From Paenibacillus rhizovicinus (lineage in GTDB: Bacteria; Bacillota; Bacilli; Paenibacillales; Paenibacillaceae): DNA of 64,000 nt. The DNA is taken from positions 5,878,001-5,942,000 of the forward strand of contig NZ_CP048286.1 of assembly GCF_010365285.1 (NCBI RefSeq), written 5' to 3'. The position numbers and the translations under genes are program-made. This document shows positions 60,446 through 64,000 of this stretch, piece by piece (positions within the stretch are counted from its first letter, which is position 1; each line of letters starts with the position of its first letter). Below the pieces are notes generated by a model. That model was given only the letters and a program-made list of their open reading frames with translations, did no database searches and was not told the origin of the DNA.

Positions 60446-63244
60446 TTAATGCAGCTCCACGGCAAGCGGCGCCTGCATATAAGTCATCTCGAACTGCGCG
60501 GCTGTCAATGGCTTGCTGAACCAATACCCCTGCATATGCGAGCAGCCTTGCCGTTCAAGCAGAATGAACTGCTCCTCCGTTTCAATTCCTTTGGCTATGA
60601 CATGAATATCCAAATTGCGTGCCGCCGCGATAATTGCTTCAATAACCGCATTGTTCAGCGATGATTTGGAACCGTCGTGCACGAACGCCATGTCGATTTT
60701 GATCGTATGGACCGGAACCGTTTGCAAGTGGCTCAAGGAGGAATACCCCGTTCCGAAATCGTCAATGGCGATGCTGACACCCAATGCCTTCAAGGCATTC
60801 AGTTTGGCGGTGACGCGATCGCTCCCGTCCAGCGCAATGCCTTCCTTCAATTCGATCGCCAAGTACTTGGCATCCAATCCGGTCTGAAGCAAAATCCGTT
60901 GGAGGGTTTGGACCAGCTGGTCTTGCTTAAACTGCTGAGCGGATAAATTGACGGCAATCGGAATCGCGCCCAGTCCGGCTTCCTGCCAAATTCTCATCTG
61001 TTCGCAAGCGGTTTGAATGGCCCATTCGCCGATGGCGATCAGTTGTCCGCTCTCTTCGGCAATCGGAAGAAACTCGCTCGGCGGAATGTTCTCGAGCACC
61101 GGATCCGTCCAGCGAAGCAGCGCTTCCACGCCGGCCATATTCCTTGTTCGCGCATGGAATATCGGTTGGTAGTGGAGGGTGAAGCGGCGTTCTTCCATGG
61201 CTTGGCGCAGCGATTGTTCGATCGATATTCGTCTGGTATGCACATGGTTCATCTGCCATTCGAAGAAACGATAGCTGTTTTTCTCCTTTTTCGCGGCATA
61301 CATGGCAAAATCGGCATTTTTCAAGAGCGTTTCGGCATTGTCTCCATCGCAAGGATACAGCGCGATCCCGATGCTCGTCGTGACGTAGACGGTTTCTTGG
61401 TTCAAGCGGAAAGGATCCTCCATCGAGGCCAGGATGCGCCGGGCCAATGCACCGGCATTAACGCGGTCGGCCTGCGGGAACAGAATGACGAATTCATCGC
61501 CGCTCAATCTGGAGACGGTGCCGTTATCGCCGGTACAAGCAGCGAGCAGGCTGGCAAACTGTTGGAGCAGCAGGTCTCCCATCGGATGACCCATCGTATC
61601 GTTAATGAATTTAAAGCGGTCGATATCCAGAAACATGACGGCTACGTGCAGACCGGTCTGCCCCGCGTGCTCCAATGCTTCGGCGATCAGCTTATTGAAC
61701 AAGTTGCGGTTCGGTAATCCGGTCAACATATCATAGTAAGCGAGTTTCTTGATCGCTTCCTCGTAGCGTTTCTTCTCCGTGATATCTCTGGCAATCGTTT
61801 GCACGAAGGATTGGCCTTCAAACTGAACGCGGATGGACGTGGCTTCGATATCGATCAGCTCGCCTCCCCGTTTAACCATCTTCAATTCGATGGAATCCGA
61901 GGTTCCATCGCCGGATAGCACATTGTGCTGCCAGAGCTCCATCGCCGGATGATAATCGTCGTGAATGAGCGAGATCAGCGGTTTGCCGATCAGCTCGCTG
62001 CCGTCCTGGAGGTCCAGCGTATGCTTGACGGCGGCGTTGACGAAGGTGATGAGCCCGTCATTTTGCACGAAAATGGACTCCGGCGAGAACTCGATCAGCC
62101 GGCGGTACCGTTCCTCGCTTTCCCGAAGCACTTGTTCCACTCGCTTCCGCTCGGTGAGGTCGCGGATGTATACCGTGAAAATGAGCGCTTTCTCTTTCTT
62201 GATTCTGGTCACGGTCATTTCGATCGGAAACTCGCATTGATTCGCATGTAGAGCCGTCGCCTCCATGCGTTTGCCCAGCATCGATTTATTGCTTGGCGCA
62301 AGCAGTCGGCTTACGCGGGCGCTGCTGCCAGGATGGGGCGGGATAAGCCGATCGGCCATTTGCCTGCCGATGACTTCTTCGCGTTTGTAGCCGAACAGCT
62401 GCTCCGCCGCCGGATTGAACTCGATAACCGTTCCCCGATGATTGAACATCATGATGCAATCGATGGCCGAATCGAGAATCGAGCCTTTCAAAGCCAGCTG
62501 TTCCGCCAAGCGCTGATCCGCCGTCAACGAACTGATGAAGCTGATGCCGAAGATCACGATCGTACCGAAGGCGACATAGATCGCCATGTCGACATAGTCC
62601 ATATTTTGATTATCCATCAGCATGGTCATGGCGTGATCGGGAATGGTCATCGTGGCAGCGGCCATGCCCGTGTAGTGCATCCCCGTGATGGCGATACCCA
62701 TGAGCAGGCCGCTCATCCAGAAGCTTTTGTGCGTATGGAAGGAGAGGAAGAGCGCGGTAATGGAAGCGATGATGGCAATGATGATCGAGAGCGTGAATAG
62801 ATAGGGATTATAAGAGATCGCGACCCCTTCCAAAGCGGACATGCCGATATAATGCATCCCGCTGATGGCGAGTCCCATGAAACCGCCTCCGATCAGCAGC
62901 TTGTACTTGTTAAAGCGCGGGCGGCTGGCGGATGCGAAGCCGAACAATGAACCTAGGAAGGACACGAGGATCGAAACGGCGACCGTTGCGACATGGTACG
63001 ATGCGCCCTGGGGCAAATGGAAAGCGAGCATGGCGATAAAATGCATGGACCAAATGCCGAGCCCCATGACGAAGGCCCCGCCGACCAGCCACAGCGTCTG
63101 CTTGCGCCCTTTGGATGACAGGACTCGCTTCGCTAAATTCAATGCCGTGTAAGAAGCGAACAGCGCAATGATAAAGGATAAACAAACCAGATACACATTA
63201 TAACTGCTTGTCAGGTGAGTAGAAGCTTCCATCATATCCTTCAC
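60446..63244 (-). CDS. MHYT-PAS-GGDEF-EAL signalling protein
   Basis: 932 residues. Seven membrane helices carry the MHYT sensor (SMHFIAML, GMHYIGMS, GMHYTGMA: gas or copper-binding candidates), then two PAS domains (about 250-365 and 370-500), GGDEF (about 505-665, active site reads LSGDEF) and EAL (about 680-925, EALLRW, NLSAQQF, IDDFGTGYSSL, IKIDMAF). The usual EGVE of active phosphodiesterases reads KGIE, so PDE activity may be weakened. It would make or break c-di-GMP in response to its sensor domains. It starts 27 bases after the kinase gene upstream, so they may be co-transcribed. Confidence 0.95.
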   Translation of the reverse strand: MKDMMEASTHLTSSYNVYLVCLSFIIALFASYTALNLAKRVLSSKGRKQTLWLVGGAFVMGLGIWSMHFIAMLAFHLPQGASYHVATVAVSILVSFLGSLFGFASASRPRFNKYKLLIGGGFMGLAISGMHYIGMSALEGVAISYNPYLFTLSIIIAIIASITALFLSFHTHKSFWMSGLLMGIAITGMHYTGMAAATMTIPDHAMTMLMDNQNMDYVDMAIYVAFGTIVIFGISFISSLTADQRLAEQLALKGSILDSAIDCIMMFNHRGTVIEFNPAAEQLFGYKREEVIGRQMADRLIPPHPGSSARVSRLLAPSNKSMLGKRMEATALHANQCEFPIEMTVTRIKKEKALIFTVYIRDLTERKRVEQVLRESEERYRRLIEFSPESIFVQNDGLITFVNAAVKHTLDLQDGSELIGKPLISLIHDDYHPAMELWQHNVLSGDGTSDSIELKMVKRGGELIDIEATSIRVQFEGQSFVQTIARDITEKKRYEEAIKKLAYYDMLTGLPNRNLFNKLIAEALEHAGQTGLHVAVMFLDIDRFKFINDTMGHPMGDLLLQQFASLLAACTGDNGTVSRLSGDEFVILFPQADRVNAGALARRILASMEDPFRLNQETVYVTTSIGIALYPCDGDNAETLLKNADFAMYAAKKEKNSYRFFEWQMNHVHTRRISIEQSLRQAMEERRFTLHYQPIFHARTRNMAGVEALLRWTDPVLENIPPSEFLPIAEESGQLIAIGEWAIQTACEQMRIWQEAGLGAIPIAVNLSAQQFKQDQLVQTLQRILLQTGLDAKYLAIELKEGIALDGSDRVTAKLNALKALGVSIAIDDFGTGYSSLSHLQTVPVHTIKIDMAFVHDGSKSSLNNAVIEAIIAAARNLDIHVIAKGIETEEQFILLERQGCSHMQGYWFSKPLTAAQFEMTYMQAPLAVELH

Positions 63245-63271
63245 GCTCTTTTCCGTTTGTCATCTGGAGGA

Positions 63272-64000
63272 TCATAGGGCGCCGTGAGAAATCAGCTCGT
63301 TTGCTTCGATTTCATGCCGCTCAATAGGGTGTGATCGCTGTGATGCGTGCGGAAGGCTTATTTTAAACGTCGTTCCGATTCCCGTAACGCTTGAGATTGC
63401 CGTCGTGCCTTCATGACTCGCAATGATTTTATTGCTGATCGTCAGTCCGAGTCCGGTTCCTTTCTCCTTCGTCGTGAAGAAAGGCTGTCCGATTTGATCC
63501 AGCATGTCTTGCGGAATCCCGCAGCCGTTGTCCGTAACGGACGCGACAATGGCATCTCCCGCCCGCTCGATCCGAACCTGGATCGTCCCCCCTTGCGAAG
63601 CCTCGATCGCATTCTTGATAATATTAATGAAGACTTGCTTGATCTGGTTCGCATCGCATTGAATGAACAGCGGGGCTTCCTCGTACTCGATTTGAATTTG
63701 GACGTCGTTCAGAATGGCCTGCGATTCGATCAGGGAGATCACGTGCTCCAGCAATTCGCACATGTCCATCGGTTTCCGATGCGCGTTCTGAGGCTTCGCC
63801 AACATCAGAAGCTCGCTGATGATAAGCTCCATGCGGTTGATTTCGGACATCATGATCGGCATATATTCCGGCTTCTGAATCCCTCGCTGCAGCAGCTGGA
63901 CGAAGCCTTTGACCGAAGTGAGCGGATTTCGGATTTCATGCGCGATCCCTGCCGCCAGCTGTCCGGCCAGCGACAGCTTCTCCGAGGCGCGGATGAAGGA
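63272..64000 (-). CDS. NtrB/KinA-type sensor histidine kinase, 5' end outside window
   Basis: The visible 242 residues hold the HisKA helix (LAAGIAHEIRNPLTSVKGFVQLLQ) and HATPase domain (FINIIKNAIEAS, VTDNGCGIP, FFTTKEKGTGLGLTISNKII). This short-signature kinase type with GTGLGL and QPFFTTKEKGTGLGL resembles sporulation phosphorelay kinases such as KinA/KinE. The sensor domain lies beyond the right edge. The C-terminal tail after SLPH is short and polar. It probably forms a unit with the MHYT-GGDEF-EAL gene. Confidence 0.9.
   Translation of the reverse strand, partial: SFIRASEKLSLAGQLAAGIAHEIRNPLTSVKGFVQLLQRGIQKPEYMPIMMSEINRMELIISELLMLAKPQNAHRKPMDMCELLEHVISLIESQAILNDVQIQIEYEEAPLFIQCDANQIKQVFINIIKNAIEASQGGTIQVRIERAGDAIVASVTDNGCGIPQDMLDQIGQPFFTTKEKGTGLGLTISNKIIASHEGTTAISSVTGIGTTFKISLPHASQRSHPIERHEIEANELISHGAL

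Overview
The window looks like a chromosome segment of a spore-forming, low-to-moderate GC Firmicute of the Paenibacillus/Cohnella type. The evidence is an alpha/beta SASP gene, YtaF, NrdR, YolD, a class I lysyl-tRNA synthetase remnant, several YesM/YesN-type sensor-regulator pairs beside LplABC/YtcQP-type sugar ABC transporters, and SLH-domain surface proteins. I see no prophage, insertion sequence, CRISPR array or rRNA operon.

Layout. 1-5.3 kb is a housekeeping block: mutM (5' end cut off), ytaF, coaE, a lytic transglycosylase, an SASP gene on the minus strand, nrdR, a GH130-type glycosidase and tRNA-Ala(GGC). 5.8-12.8 kb is carbohydrate uptake unit A: YesM-like kinase, YesN-like regulator, lipoprotein binding protein and two permeases; the first permease has a reading-frame break at an A10 run. 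13-22.4 kb is a surface/exopolysaccharide region: a WG-repeat protein, a 2013-aa secreted PHP-domain protein with C-terminal repeats, a small membrane-anchored beta-sandwich protein and a processive GT2 glycosyltransferase. 22.6-25.8 kb holds an oxidoreductase and a TetR-controlled two-gene unit. 25.8-26.5 kb is a decayed Phd/YefM-RelE/ParE toxin-antitoxin pair. 26.6-33.1 kb encodes two large secreted proteins (RCC1 repeats; TIG + Big_2 + SLH).

33.1-36.9 kb is a zone of decay: a tRNA remnant, an intact aldo/keto reductase, a C-terminal fragment of class I LysRS, and a frameshifted ABC transporter whose ATPase is fused to a cNMP-binding domain. 37-40.1 kb is uptake unit B (binding protein, two permeases, minus strand). 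42.6-50.6 kb is unit C: nucleoside hydrolase, two permeases and a lipoprotein, convergent with its own YesM/YesN pair.

50.7-64 kb holds an AlkD-like repair enzyme, an HK-RR-membrane protein operon flanked by two different 9-nt minisatellites, a YgjP-like metallopeptidase, a chemoreceptor behind a structured leader with its own promoter and terminator, a TetR fragment, YolD, a DrrAB-type exporter, an MHYT-PAS-GGDEF-EAL protein and the end of a NtrB/KinA-type kinase.

Together the genes suggest a plant- or soil-polysaccharide forager with three separately controlled sugar importers, an elaborate cell surface, and c-di-GMP signalling at the right end. The best leads are the chemoreceptor leader RNA, the PHP-protein/GT2 operon with its novel-looking repeats, the poly-A frame break in a permease, and the cluster of decaying genes. 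All functions are inferred from motifs read by eye.
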